A DNA stretch of 55,018 nt. It comes from Rikenellaceae bacterium. Lineage in GTDB: Bacteria > Bacteroidota > Bacteroidia > Bacteroidales > Rikenellaceae. The stretch is taken from NCBI GenBank assembly GCA_017936385.1, contig JAGBFQ010000011.1, positions 1-55,018 on the forward strand. The letters are read 5' to 3'. Made by a program: the position numbers and the translations under genes. The notes beneath the pieces were generated by a model, which saw nothing but the letters and a program-made list of their open reading frames with translations, did not search any database and was not told the DNA's origin. Shown piece after piece: positions 19,401 through 27,139 of the stretch (its first letter is position 1; every line of letters begins with the position of its first letter).

Positions 19401-19816
19401 CCTTCGCGTGCCGCCACCTTCTCGCACAAAGCCTCGGGGTAGGTACACAACACCACCCACTCCTTTCGTGCGCGTGACGTGACAGCATTCAGTGCCGCCG
19501 TGCGTTGCACGATTCCCGAGTCGTCGGGTTTGCCAAAGCGTATGGAGCGTTTGTAGCCCGTGGGGAAAAACAACACCTTGTCGCTCTGTAATAGAGCCGC
19601 CATATCGTTGTAGACGTAGGCTGCCGAGTCCCTGTCGGGCATTACGAAAATGTGAACTCCGCCCGTCTTACGCACCATCGCTGCGCCGTACACGGCAAAA
19701 GCAGAGCCTGCCAATCGAGTGATTTCGATTGTGGTTCTGCTTTTGAAAGCCTTGCGTAGAGTGGCAAATGCACGTCCGCCCTCGATGTTGCTTAATATCT
19801 GTTCCTGCGGACTCAT
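16472..19816 (-). CDS. mfd: transcription-repair coupling factor Mfd
   Basis: ATP-driven translocase that releases stalled RNA polymerase and recruits UvrA. The 1114-residue protein has the N-terminal UvrB-like region (PGQYSIRGGIVDIFSYS), the RNAP-interacting domain (LKLGDYVVHVDHGVGVFGG), and the RecG-like helicase core with CGDVGFGKTEVA near residue 577, DEEQKFGV, TATPIPRTL and the GRVGRS motif. The C-terminal TRCF domain follows. It ends 16 bases before the coaX start on the same strand. Confidence 0.96.
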   Translation of the reverse strand: MSPQEQILSNIEGGRAFATLRKAFKSRTTIEITRLAGSAFAVYGAAMVRKTGGVHIFVMPDRDSAAYVYNDMAALLQSDKVLFFPTGYKRSIRFGKPDDSGIVQRTAALNAVTSRARKEWVVLCTYPEALCEKVAAREGLSSRTVEVRRGQRIKMSALEDTLIELGFERVPFVHEPGQYSIRGGIVDIFSYSENRPYRLDFFDDDVDSVRFFDISTQLTTEKCERAVIVANTSEDAGRVSLAEFVGTDATWWIDDVDGLAAQLDDIRVKMLGEMEEPQRIDEMVTSAKAWMEQTAESVMIIRGESARRTAEERIDMMTAPQPQFNKQFDMLAADIEGAEGEGYTTFIMSENKAQIERLQNVLWQQQRCRVEFNALYITLHEGWVDVAGRKRYFTDHQIFERYHRYKLRGEIHHDQSMTVAELNELKLGDYVVHVDHGVGVFGGMVQSCETGRPIDYIKLVYKDGDVLFVGVHNLHRISKYKSADATPPKIYKLGGGAWQKLKTATKTAVKNIARELIALYAKRKAEGGYAFAPDNYLMHELEASFRYEETPDQYKAMEAVKRDMEAAEPMDRLVCGDVGFGKTEVAVRAAFKAVCDSKQVAVLVPTTILSLQHYRTFCDRLKGMPVRIEHLSRTKSAAETRAVLADVAAGKIDILIGTHKILGKQVKFHDLGLLIIDEEQKFGVASKEKLRQLKSNVDTLTLTATPIPRTLQFSLMGSRDLSIISTPPPNRQPIVTESHVWSDEIVGEAIANELARGGQVYFIHNRVEDIEQVAAHIRELSNGARVCVAHGQMAADKVESVVMDFIYGEYDILVATSIVENGIDIPNANTIIIDGAQNFGLSDLHQLRGRVGRSNKKAYCYLLSPPDELLKGDSRRRLRAIEEFSDLGSGFNIAMQDLDIRGAGNLFGAEQSGFIANIGFETYQKILAEAVAELRSEGYEGAERLSIPGEDEKRWVDDCTIDTDRPAGLPDTYIGQSAEKLSLYRRLDGLTTDTQLEEFALELEDRFGKMPDEVVELLDVVRVRKACIALGVERAKIKNGLMILYFVGEKESPYFKSSTFSALLRYIATRSEKFVLRQNNNKLNLLVRNIRDIGQAYSVLSAIRDYAAEQNLEA

Positions 19817-19856
19817 AAAGCCCTTGTTTTATTCCTGTTTTGCGGTGACGACTACA

Positions 19857-21401
19857 TTACACCAACTCCGCACCATTTCGGTCGAAGTATTTGGTTTCGG
19901 CAAATCCGATGCTTTGGTCCGTGCGAACCTTGATGCGGCACTTGTAACGCCACTCCCAGCGGCGACGAACCGACCAAAAACCCTTGGTCAGGAAACCTGC
20001 AATGTAGGGGCTGGTGTGCAACTCGACATATTTCAGGTTTTTGTCTTGAGCGAAATATGCCACCTTGTTCTCAATCTGCTCGTCGAGCATCACCGTCGGG
20101 GTAATGACTCCCTTGCCGTTGCAATGCGGGCACACCTCGGTGGCCTCGGCAATGGCTTCGGGGCGAACCCTCTGGCGTGTAATCTGCATCAAACCAAATT
20201 TGGTAATAGGCAGTATGGTATGTTTTGCGCGGTCGCCGGCCATAAGTTCCTGCATATAATCCAGCAACTTTTGTCGGTTCTCGGCGCGGTGCAGGTCTAT
20301 GAAGTCGATAATCACAATGCCGCCCATATCCCTCAGGCGCAGTTGGCGTGCAACCTCGGCAGCAGCCGCCATGTTGACCTCCATTGCGGTGTGTTCCTGG
20401 TCGTTTTCGGCTTTGGTGCGGTGTCCGCTGTTGACATCAATGACGTGCATAGCCTCGGTGTGCTCGATGATAAGGTAAGCGCCCTTTTTGAGCGACACGT
20501 ACTTGGCAAACAGACTCTTAATCTGACGCGAGATGTCGAAGTTGTCGAAAATGGGCACCGTGCCCTTGTAGTGCTTTACAATCTTGCTTCTCTCCGGTGC
20601 AATGAGTTTGATATACTCCTTGATTTGCTCGTAAGTAGCCTTATCGTCGACGTGTATTGCACTGAATTCTCCGTTAAGTTGGTCACGAATCATGGTGCTG
20701 GCGCGGTTCATCTCTTCGCGCAACAGCGTGGGAGGTTCCTCGGTGCGAAGTTTTTGCAGTGCCGACTCCCATTTTTTTACCAACTCGGTTATGTCTTGTT
20801 CCAACTCCTCCTCGCCTTTGCCGACTGCCGCCGTGCGGATAATGACGCCATAGTTAGGCGGCAGGACATCATCCACAATTCTTTTGAGTCGTTTACGCTC
20901 GCTGTTTTGACGGATTTTCTGAGATATGGATATTTTGGTGCTCAGTGGAACCAACACTACGTTGCGTCCTGCCAATGAAATATCCGAAGTCAGGCGGGGG
21001 CCTTTGGTCGAAATAGCCTCTTTAGCCACCTGCACCATAATCGGGTCGCCAACCTGAATGTGGTCGGCAAGTTTACCCACTTTGTCGATGGCGGGGGCCA
21101 TTTTGAGGTTTTCGAATCGTGGTGAGCGTTTGCCCGAGCAGAGCGCGCCCACGTATTTGTGCAATGTGTCGAACTGAGGACCCAGGTCGAGGAAGTGGAT
21201 GAAGGCATCCTTCTCGTGGCCGACGTTGACGAACGCGGCATTGAGTCCGGGCATAATTTTACGAACCCGACCAAGATAGATGTCGCCCACGGCGAATCCA
21301 CCCTGACTTTTCTCCTTGCTCAGCTCGACAAGCACTTTGTCTTCGGCCAGAGCGATGGTTACTTCACTCGGAGATACGTTAATTATCAGTTCCTTGCTCA
21401 T
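19857..21401 (-). CDS. rng: RNase E/G family ribonuclease
   Basis: Single-strand-specific endoribonuclease used in rRNA maturation and mRNA decay. The 514-residue protein has an S1 domain (GDIYLGRVRKIMPGLNAAFVNVG), RNase H-like and DNase I-like catalytic segments with HVIDVNSGHR and GGIVIIDFIDL carrying the metal-binding aspartates, and the CPHCNGKG zinc-link motif. It lacks the long C-terminal scaffold of E. coli RNase E, so it is of RNase G size. The start is at ATG 21401 (MSKELIINV). Its own promoter, TATATTTG at 21423-21430, lies just upstream. Confidence 0.93.
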   Translation of the reverse strand: MSKELIINVSPSEVTIALAEDKVLVELSKEKSQGGFAVGDIYLGRVRKIMPGLNAAFVNVGHEKDAFIHFLDLGPQFDTLHKYVGALCSGKRSPRFENLKMAPAIDKVGKLADHIQVGDPIMVQVAKEAISTKGPRLTSDISLAGRNVVLVPLSTKISISQKIRQNSERKRLKRIVDDVLPPNYGVIIRTAAVGKGEEELEQDITELVKKWESALQKLRTEEPPTLLREEMNRASTMIRDQLNGEFSAIHVDDKATYEQIKEYIKLIAPERSKIVKHYKGTVPIFDNFDISRQIKSLFAKYVSLKKGAYLIIEHTEAMHVIDVNSGHRTKAENDQEHTAMEVNMAAAAEVARQLRLRDMGGIVIIDFIDLHRAENRQKLLDYMQELMAGDRAKHTILPITKFGLMQITRQRVRPEAIAEATEVCPHCNGKGVITPTVMLDEQIENKVAYFAQDKNLKYVELHTSPYIAGFLTKGFWSVRRRWEWRYKCRIKVRTDQSIGFAETKYFDRNGAELV

Positions 21402-21422
21402 GTTTGTATTAAAAATTACAAT

Positions 21423-21430
21423 CAAATATA
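21423..21430 (-). promoter_or_regulatory. rng promoter -7 box
   Basis: TATATTTG on the minus strand, 21 bases before the rng start and immediately past the hairpin at 21433-21466. Confidence 0.55.
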
Positions 21431-21467
21431 GAAAAGCCGAGAGTGTCTGATTTTACCCTCGGCTTTA
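21430..21467 (-). terminator. hairpin terminator between the small ribosomal gene and rng
   Basis: AAAGCCGAG (21433-21441) pairs with CTCGGCTTT (21458-21466) across a 16-base loop. On the minus strand it is followed by TTTTC, a short T run, then the rng promoter. Confidence 0.55.
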
Positions 21468-21493
21468 TCTATGAATTGACATAATGGACACCA

Positions 21494-21586
21494 CTACTTG
21501 TTCTTTTTGTGACGGTTCTTGCGAAGACGTTTTTTACGTTTGTGGGTAGCCATTTTATGCCCTTTTCTTTTCTTTCCGTTTGGCAT
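21494..21586 (-). CDS. 30-residue basic ribosomal protein (AURKAIP1/COX24, bS22/mS38-like)
   Basis: A very short ORF, ATG at 21584-21586 and TAG at 21494-21496. More than half of its residues are Lys, Arg or His (MPNGKKRKGHKMATHKRKKR, then LRKNRHKKNK). The KMATHKRKKRLRKNRHK stretch is the AURKAIP1/COX24 (DUF1713) motif of the small-subunit protein mS38/bS22. In Bacteroidetes this gene is usually left unannotated or called hypothetical. It lies 26 bases after the HU gene on the same strand. Confidence 0.8.
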   Translation of the reverse strand: MPNGKKRKGHKMATHKRKKRLRKNRHKKNK

Positions 21587-21612
21587 AGCTGTATAAATTT
21601 AAATTGGTTAAA

Positions 21613-21885
21613 CTATTTTACTTGAGCAACGAAGCTTTTTGCGGGTTTGAACGCGGGAATGTTGTGCTCGGGAATGGTGATGGTGGTGTTTTTGAGAATG
21701 TCACGAGCTACTTTCTCGGCGCGTTTTTTGATGATGAAACTGCCGAAGCCACGCAGATAAACGTTCTCTTGTTTAATCAAAGAGCCTTTAACGCTCTCCA
21801 TGAATGCCTCGATAATCTCTTGAACGAGGACCTTCTCAACGCCGGTATTTTTGGCGATTTCGTTTACAATATCAGCCTTTGTCAT
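21613..21885 (-). CDS. HU/IHF family DNA-binding protein
   Basis: A 90-residue nucleoid protein that bends and compacts DNA. It shows the helical dimerisation segment (MTKADIVNEIAKNTGVEKVLVQEIIEAF), the VYLRGFGSF motif and a beta-arm ending at IPAFKPAK with the conserved proline. It is closer to HU than to IHF. The promoter TATATTTG lies at 21932-21939 on the minus strand. Confidence 0.95.
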   Translation of the reverse strand: MTKADIVNEIAKNTGVEKVLVQEIIEAFMESVKGSLIKQENVYLRGFGSFIIKKRAEKVARDILKNTTITIPEHNIPAFKPAKSFVAQVK

Positions 21886-21931
21886 ATCTGTATATTTTTA
21901 AGTTTTCGAAAAAATTGCGCGAAATGCTCGG

Positions 21932-21939
21932 CAAATATA
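21932..21939 (-). promoter_or_regulatory. HU gene promoter -7 box
   Basis: TATATTTG on the minus strand, 47 bases before the HU start. Confidence 0.5.
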
Positions 21940-22163
21940 CGTTTTTATTTCAACAAATTACCACATGTTCTCGATTTTTTTTGACTTTTTCAGTTTTTTT
22001 GGCCCATGCAGGGTTGTTGATGGGTGGTTTTGACGGTACCTACTGCAAAAATCGCCCCAAAATAACAATACCTTATTATATATTATACTGCAAAAACTCC
22101 TGCGGGGGGAGTAACAAAATTCACTATTTTTGCGTTAGTCTACAAAGAACTCTGTTTTTTTTG

Positions 22164-22171
22164 TAAATTTG
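22164..22171 (+). promoter_or_regulatory. porX promoter -7 box
   Basis: TAAATTTG ends 5 bases before the porX ATG. If used, the transcript would be nearly leaderless. A second box, TATTTTTG (22125-22132), could give a leader of about 38 bases. Confidence 0.5.
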
Positions 22172-22176
22172 CAATT

Positions 22177-23739
22177 ATGAACAACGGAAAAATTCTATGG
22201 GTAGACGACGAAATCGAACTGCTCAAACCACACATACTATTCCTAAAGAGCAAGGGCTACGATGTCACAACCTGCAATAACGGTTATGATGCCGTGGAGA
22301 TGGTCTCAACCGAGATGTTCGACCTGGTGATTCTCGACGAGATGATGCCCGGCATGACGGGACTCGAAACGCTGCCTCAAATCAAGGCTGCGCGACCCAA
22401 CCTGCCCGTTGTGATGGTTACCAAGAGCGAGGAGGAGCACATCATGGACAAGGCCATAGGCTCCAAAATCGCCGACTATATCATCAAACCGGTCAACCCA
22501 AATCAAGTGCTGCTCTCCATCAAGAAGAACATCCACAGCCGCGAGTTGGTGAGTCGCCAAAGCACGGCCGACTATCGTGCCGAGTTCGGACGCATTGCCT
22601 CGTGGTTGGGTGATGCACGCACCTTCGAGGAGTGGTGTCGTATATATCGCAAACTCGTTAATTGGGAAATTGAACTCACCGACTCCGACGACGCAAGTAT
22701 CAAGGAGGTGTTGGAGTACCAAAAGAACGAGGCCAACCTCGAATTTGGTAAATTCGTCAAGCGCAACTACGCTTCGTGGATTAATTCGCGTGACGCCGAT
22801 GCCCCCATCATGTCGCACATGCTGATGCGTAATCGCATTTTGCCGTTGGTGGACGATGGTTCCAAAACCACGCTGTTGCTTATCGACAACTTCCGATACG
22901 ACCAATGGCGTAGCATTGGAGCGATGCTGGGCGATTGGTTCGACGTGGCAGTTGAGGAGCTATATTGCTCTATCCTGCCCACCGCTACACAATATGCCCG
23001 TAATGCGATTTTTGCGGGACTCATGCCTTTGGCTATCGATAAACTTATGCCCAATCTGTGGCTCAATGACAACGAAGAGGGGGGCAAAAACCAATACGAA
23101 GAGGATTTCTTCAAACGACTGCTCCAAAGCACGGGGCGTAGTTCTCTGCGCACATCGTTTGACAAGTTGGTCAAACCAGAGGCGGGACGTAAACTTCTGG
23201 ACAACATGCGTCATGTCTACGACGCCGACTTCTCGGTGATTGTCTACAACTTCTTGGACATCCTCTCGCACGCCCGTACCGAGACCGAAATCATCCGCGA
23301 ACTGACCGACTCCGAGGCTTCGTTCCGTTCGTTGACGGCTTCGTGGTTTGAGCATAGCGAACTATTCCAACTGCTCAAACAGCTCTCGCAACATGGCCAC
23401 ACCGTAATTATCACCTCCGACCACGGAACAATCCGTGTGGATGACCCCATCAAAATCGTCGGTGACCGCGACACCTCGTCCAACCTGCGCTACAAGACGG
23501 GGCGCAGTCTGAATGGTTACAATCCCAAAGCGGTCTATGAAGTTACCCGACCCGAGGAGATTCAACTTCCGCGTGGTACGCTCTCGTCGACCTATGTGTT
23601 TGCCACCTCGCGCGACTTCTTTGTCTACACCAACAACGCCCATCAGTTCACCCGTTACTATCGCCACACATTCCAACACGGCGGAATTTCGATGGAGGAG
23701 ATGATGGTGCCTTACATAGTACTTAAACCCAAGAGATGA
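22177..23739 (+). CDS. porX: PorX-type response regulator with PglZ domain
   Basis: Regulator of the type IX secretion system and related gene control, normally paired with the kinase PorY. The 520-residue protein has an N-terminal receiver domain with WVDDE (Asp10, Asp11) and the phospho-acceptor Asp54 (LVILDEMMP), Thr/Lys positions near VVMVTKS and KPVNP. A helical linker follows, and then a PglZ domain of the alkaline-phosphatase fold with LLLIDNFRYDQW, SILPTATQYARNAIF and IITSDHGT. Length and order match PorX. Its stop overlaps the start of tsaE (ATG at 23736), so they are co-transcribed. Confidence 0.92.
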   Translation: MNNGKILWVDDEIELLKPHILFLKSKGYDVTTCNNGYDAVEMVSTEMFDLVILDEMMPGMTGLETLPQIKAARPNLPVVMVTKSEEEHIMDKAIGSKIADYIIKPVNPNQVLLSIKKNIHSRELVSRQSTADYRAEFGRIASWLGDARTFEEWCRIYRKLVNWEIELTDSDDASIKEVLEYQKNEANLEFGKFVKRNYASWINSRDADAPIMSHMLMRNRILPLVDDGSKTTLLLIDNFRYDQWRSIGAMLGDWFDVAVEELYCSILPTATQYARNAIFAGLMPLAIDKLMPNLWLNDNEEGGKNQYEEDFFKRLLQSTGRSSLRTSFDKLVKPEAGRKLLDNMRHVYDADFSVIVYNFLDILSHARTETEIIRELTDSEASFRSLTASWFEHSELFQLLKQLSQHGHTVIITSDHGTIRVDDPIKIVGDRDTSSNLRYKTGRSLNGYNPKAVYEVTRPEEIQLPRGTLSSTYVFATSRDFFVYTNNAHQFTRYYRHTFQHGGISMEEMMVPYIVLKPKR

Positions 23740-24158
23740 TGAAAAAGTTTGAAATACGTTCGCTCGACGAACTTGACCGCGCAGCTGCGTTCCTGTGTGA
23801 CAACCTTGGCGACCACCGAATAGTTGCCCTCTACGGCCCTATGGGTGCCGGTAAAACCACACTCGTGAGTGCCGTGGCACGTCACCTCGGTTCCGAAGAT
23901 ACGGTTACAAGTCCCACATTTTCGATAGTCAATGGCTACGATACGGCCGACGGCGATGTAATCTATCACTTTGATTTCTATCGTCTGAACCGTCCCGAAG
24001 AGGCGTTCGACATAGGTTACGAGGAGTATTTTTTCAGTGGTGCGCTGTGCCTTGTCGAGTGGCCTGAGAAAATCGAACCACTCCTGCCAGACGATACGCT
24101 TATTGTCCGCATAACCCCCACAAGCGACAATTCACGTACACTTACCATCGAAGAGTAA
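23736..24158 (+). CDS. tsaE: tRNA threonylcarbamoyladenosine ATPase TsaE
   Basis: ATPase that works with TsaB, TsaD and TsaC in making t6A37 on ANN-decoding tRNAs. The 140-residue protein has the Walker A motif GPMGAGKT at residues 34-41, the TSPTFSIVNGY segment and HFDFYRL, all typical of TsaE. It overlaps the porX stop by 4 bases. ATG 23739 is an equally good start. Confidence 0.95.
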   Translation: MMKKFEIRSLDELDRAAAFLCDNLGDHRIVALYGPMGAGKTTLVSAVARHLGSEDTVTSPTFSIVNGYDTADGDVIYHFDFYRLNRPEEAFDIGYEEYFFSGALCLVEWPEKIEPLLPDDTLIVRITPTSDNSRTLTIEE

Positions 24159-24206
24159 TTCTTTTTGTAACGTTCTTTGTTATTGTGCTTTTTGAAAAAG
24201 ACGATA

Positions 24207-24241
24207 AAAAAACTCTCTGCTTTTCGGCAGAGAGTTTTTTG
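24207..24241. terminator. bidirectional terminator
   Basis: AAAAAACTCTCTGC (24207-24220) pairs with GCAGAGAGTTTTTT (24227-24240). T runs lie on both strands between the convergent tsaE and acyltransferase genes. Confidence 0.9.
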
Positions 24242-24242
24242 A

Positions 24243-25604
24243 TTATTTGAGCATGTTGTCCAAGCGTTCGTAAATGCTTTTGCGGATAGCTCGCAGTTCG
24301 TTTATCTTGGTTCGGTTGCGGCGGCTTACGAAGATGCAAGTGCCGACAAACTTCCAGAACAGACGCAGATAGTTCCAAACAAAGATAAACATCAGCGGGA
24401 AGGCTATGAAGTAACCCAATGCCCACCAAAAACCTGCAAATACCCACAGCAAGACTACGGGAATAATCAGACAAATGGGAACCGATACGAATACGCTCAC
24501 ACCGATGTGGAACGAACTGTCGAACATGTGGTCCTTGATGAGTTTCTTGATGAAAACTTTGGGAATCAGGAATAGCAGTCCGGTGGGGATAATCGACACG
24601 ATGAACAGCGGCAACATCAACAGCAGACCCAAACCACGCAAGGCTGCTTTAGCCACACCGGGATTCTTGATAAACAACCAATCGCGAATTTTGAGTTTTT
24701 TGAGTTCGCCCGAGAAATATGCTGTGTCTTGGTACACTTTCTCCATCTCTTCGGGGTTCTCCTTGGTGGCCTCTTGCAGCGCCGACACGAGTTTTTGGTC
24801 GCTCAGCAGACGCGAGGGCAGGTAGTTGAACTTGAATCCGTTCTCGATAGCGTATTTACGTCCGTAGCCGGTTTCGCGCAGGAAGTCGATTTGGTCGTAG
24901 TGCTCCAAGTCGTCGACGTGCAACATCATCTCTTGAATCTCTTGACGTACGATTGGGTTAACCTCCATCATGGTTTCGCGCGGCTCTTGTTGATACCTTT
25001 CATAATAAGGCTTGAGCGACACCGGTTTACCGAACTTAATCATCATGTCGGTACGTGCGTGGAAGTAGTTGGAGTAGTGGTTGCACGACGGCAGAATCAT
25101 CACATCCTGTTCGAAGTTAAACCTTTGTGCTGCGTCGAAAGCGATACGCAGGTAACCAATTTTGAAGTTACCCAGCCAACGTTTGTCTTGGTGGTCGGCT
25201 TCGGGGAACATCATCAGTGTTTCGCCATCTTGCAGTGCCGAACCCACAGCGTCAAAAGTCTCTTGATTTTTGCGGATTGCGGAGTAACCCTCGTGGCTCA
25301 TACGGTAAGCGGGCAGCAAACCGAGTGTGCGGAGAACCTTGTTGAACAGTGGATTATTGAAAACGTTTGCACGAGCGATGAAGTTCATTCTTCGGTCCGT
25401 AAGTTTCAGACACACGCACAACGGGTCGTTCAGACAGTTTTGGTGATTCGATACAATGACCACAGGGGTACCGTCTGCCGGCACGTTTTCCAATCCCACA
25501 AGATGCTCTTTACGGAAATAGAGCCAGGAGTTCACATACTGTAGGTATGTGCGGAATGCTTTAAGAAAAAGAGAGTGGTCTCTCGGAGTTAGTTTTTTTT
25601 CCAT
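24243..25604 (-). CDS. membrane acyltransferase (PlsC/LPLAT-like)
   Basis: A 453-residue protein, about twice the size of a minimal PlsC. The acyltransferase half has NHQNCLNDP as the first catalytic motif and MMFPEADHQDKRWLG as a FPEG-like motif. Two hydrophobic stretches near the C-terminal third (LGLLLMLPLFIVSIIPTGLLFLI, then VFVSVPICLIIPVVLLWVFAGFWW) anchor it in the membrane. The first motif reads His-x5-Asp rather than the usual His-x4-Asp. It probably acylates a glycerophospholipid or related lipid; the substrate is unknown. The start is ATG 25604. A structured leader lies upstream. Confidence 0.8.
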   Translation of the reverse strand: MEKKLTPRDHSLFLKAFRTYLQYVNSWLYFRKEHLVGLENVPADGTPVVIVSNHQNCLNDPLCVCLKLTDRRMNFIARANVFNNPLFNKVLRTLGLLPAYRMSHEGYSAIRKNQETFDAVGSALQDGETLMMFPEADHQDKRWLGNFKIGYLRIAFDAAQRFNFEQDVMILPSCNHYSNYFHARTDMMIKFGKPVSLKPYYERYQQEPRETMMEVNPIVRQEIQEMMLHVDDLEHYDQIDFLRETGYGRKYAIENGFKFNYLPSRLLSDQKLVSALQEATKENPEEMEKVYQDTAYFSGELKKLKIRDWLFIKNPGVAKAALRGLGLLLMLPLFIVSIIPTGLLFLIPKVFIKKLIKDHMFDSSFHIGVSVFVSVPICLIIPVVLLWVFAGFWWALGYFIAFPLMFIFVWNYLRLFWKFVGTCIFVSRRNRTKINELRAIRKSIYERLDNMLK

Positions 25605-25623
25605 AGGCAATTCATTAAGTTAT

Positions 25624-25725
25624 GGCTCTCACATGTTCTACTCGCACACAATCGGTACTTTGTTCGGGGCCGTTTTCGTTGCTGTTTAGGTTGTTTGCAA
25701 CGTGTGCAACTTCGCATTAAGAGCC
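25624..25725 (-). ncRNA. structured 5' leader of the acyltransferase gene (possible regulatory RNA)
   Basis: Between a promoter box (TATCTTTG, 25738-25745) and the start codon, about 100 bases fold into nested helices. P1 is GGCTCT 25624-25629 / AGAGCC 25720-25725, P2 is GCACAC 25644-25649 / GTGTGC 25702-25707, and P3 is CGTTGC 25677-25682 / GCAACG 25697-25702 (P2 and P3 meet at one shared base). Unpaired A-rich joining segments lie between helices on the transcribed strand. No T run follows. It matches no RNA family I recognise. A cis-regulatory or small RNA role is inference. Confidence 0.45.
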
Positions 25726-25737
25726 GATTTCCAAATT

Positions 25738-25745
25738 CAAAGATA
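25738..25745 (-). promoter_or_regulatory. acyltransferase gene promoter -7 box
   Basis: TATCTTTG on the minus strand, about 130 bases before the start codon, placing the structured segment inside the leader. Confidence 0.5.
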
Positions 25746-25875
25746 TAAATTATTTTCGAAATACAGACTTTTTGTGCTATTTTTTTGTTGTGAAAGGAAT
25801 TGTTGAGTTTTGGTTTTAATTGTCAATCAGGCCATTGAGATATGTGGCGCCGCGTTTTTTTATGTTTTAAGAGTA

Positions 25876-25917
25876 CAAAAAAAACTTGGACCACATCTGT
25901 CGCAGATGTAGCCCAAG
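25876..25917 (-). terminator. terminator after ROK kinase gene
   Basis: The outer CTTGG (25885-25889) pairs with CCAAG (25913-25917) and the inner ACATCTG (25893-25899) with CAGATGT (25903-25909). On the minus strand eight T residues follow. It is about 95 bases past the ROK gene stop. Confidence 0.8.
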
Positions 25918-26012
25918 CCCCAACAATAATTTCTTTTAATGAAAAAGAAACGGTTTTATTTTATGTTTATGATTCAGAAACTGATAAGTAGTCTAACAGT
26001 TTCCAAATATTT

Positions 26013-27008
26013 CTACCAAACCAGCGCCGATGCACCACGTACTGCGGCGTTGTCGTCGTTGATTTGCGACAGAGCGAGTTTCACATCACCATAGATGCGC
26101 AACAGCGAAGCACGCATAGCCTTCTCGGTAGGCTCCAAAATCAGGTCGCCGGCCTTGGCCAGACCACCGGTGATAAAGATTGCCTCGGGGTCGAGAATCG
26201 GCAGAATGTTTGCCAAGCATTTACCCAGCAATTCGCCGGTGTATTCATAGGCGCGTTTAGCCAAGTCGTCACCTGCCAGAGCTGCGTCGCTGATGTCTTT
26301 GCTCTCGATTTTCTCGGGGTCGATGTTACGCAGGATGCTCGGCTCGTCGGTTTCGTTGAGCCAATTAGTCACGGTGCGCACGATACCCGTAGCCGAAGCA
26401 TAGGGCTCGATGCAGCCTTTCAGACCGCAACCACATTGACGTCCCTCGGGTTGAACAACGATGTGACCCAGCTCGCCTCCGAATCCGCGGTGGCCGTTGA
26501 TGAGTCCGCCGTTAAGCACAATACCGCCACCTACGCCGGTGCCCAGAGTTACAACTACAAAGTTTTTCATGCCCTTTGCGCCACCATACACCATTTCGCC
26601 GATAGCTGCGGCGTTGGCGTCATTGGTAACGACGATTTTGGTGCCTTTCAATTTGGGGTCGCTCTCGTAACGCTCCAGGATATCCTTGGCGATGGGGAAG
26701 ATGCGGCTGTGTTGGTCGCTGATGTTGTCGGGAGTCCACAAATTACCGGGGTTGTCGATGGTGCAGTTGTTGTAGTTTGCCATGGGAGCTCCCATACCGA
26801 TACCGACCACTTCGTAATCCTCCTGTTGGAGTGCGAGCAGTCGTTGGATTTCGCTGCAAAGTTTGTCGACGTATGCGGGATAATCACTCTCGCGGGGATA
26901 AGCGGCCATTGCGATGATGGCATTTGCACAAACGTTACCGTCGGCATCCACGATACCAATTTTTGTACGTGTTCCGCCAATATCAATTCCTACCGAAAGT
27001 TTTTTCAT
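26013..27008 (-). CDS. ROK family sugar kinase (probable glucokinase)
   Basis: Phosphorylates a hexose, most likely glucose, at the start of glycolysis. The 331-residue protein has the N-terminal ATP-binding DIGGTRTKIG, NDANAAAIGE with the catalytic Asp, GTGVGGGIVLNG, and the ROK signature CGCGLKGCIEPYAS with the zinc-ligand cysteines, together with ELGHIVV. There is no N-terminal DNA-binding domain, so it is an enzyme and not a ROK repressor. Glucose specificity is inferred from family context only. Confidence 0.88.
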   Translation of the reverse strand: MKKLSVGIDIGGTRTKIGIVDADGNVCANAIIAMAAYPRESDYPAYVDKLCSEIQRLLALQQEDYEVVGIGMGAPMANYNNCTIDNPGNLWTPDNISDQHSRIFPIAKDILERYESDPKLKGTKIVVTNDANAAAIGEMVYGGAKGMKNFVVVTLGTGVGGGIVLNGGLINGHRGFGGELGHIVVQPEGRQCGCGLKGCIEPYASATGIVRTVTNWLNETDEPSILRNIDPEKIESKDISDAALAGDDLAKRAYEYTGELLGKCLANILPILDPEAIFITGGLAKAGDLILEPTEKAMRASLLRIYGDVKLALSQINDDNAAVRGASALVW

Positions 27009-27048
27009 CAGTTTAGTATTTTAGTGGTTAATGAAGGTTAATTATTTC

Positions 27049-27056
27049 CAAAAGTA
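27049..27056 (-). promoter_or_regulatory. ROK gene promoter -7 box
   Basis: TACTTTTG on the minus strand, 40 bases before the start codon. Confidence 0.45.
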
Positions 27057-27066
27057 CTACTTTTTT

Positions 27067-27096
27067 TTTGAATCGCAAAAAATAAATGTATATTTG
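27067..27096 (+). promoter_or_regulatory. promoter of polyprenyl synthase operon
   Basis: TTTG (27067-27070) and TATATTTG (27089-27096) are spaced by 18 bases. The leader then carries a small hairpin, ACTTCT/AGAAGT (27101-27119). Confidence 0.65.
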
Positions 27097-27139
27097 TACA
27101 ACTTCTTGATGCGAGAAGTGCTTTCTGAAACCCATTATT

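Noticed and set aside
25624-25725. SRP RNA or 6S RNA
   Set aside because: The conserved SRP core with GGAAGGAAGC is absent, and the size and bulges do not fit 6S RNA.
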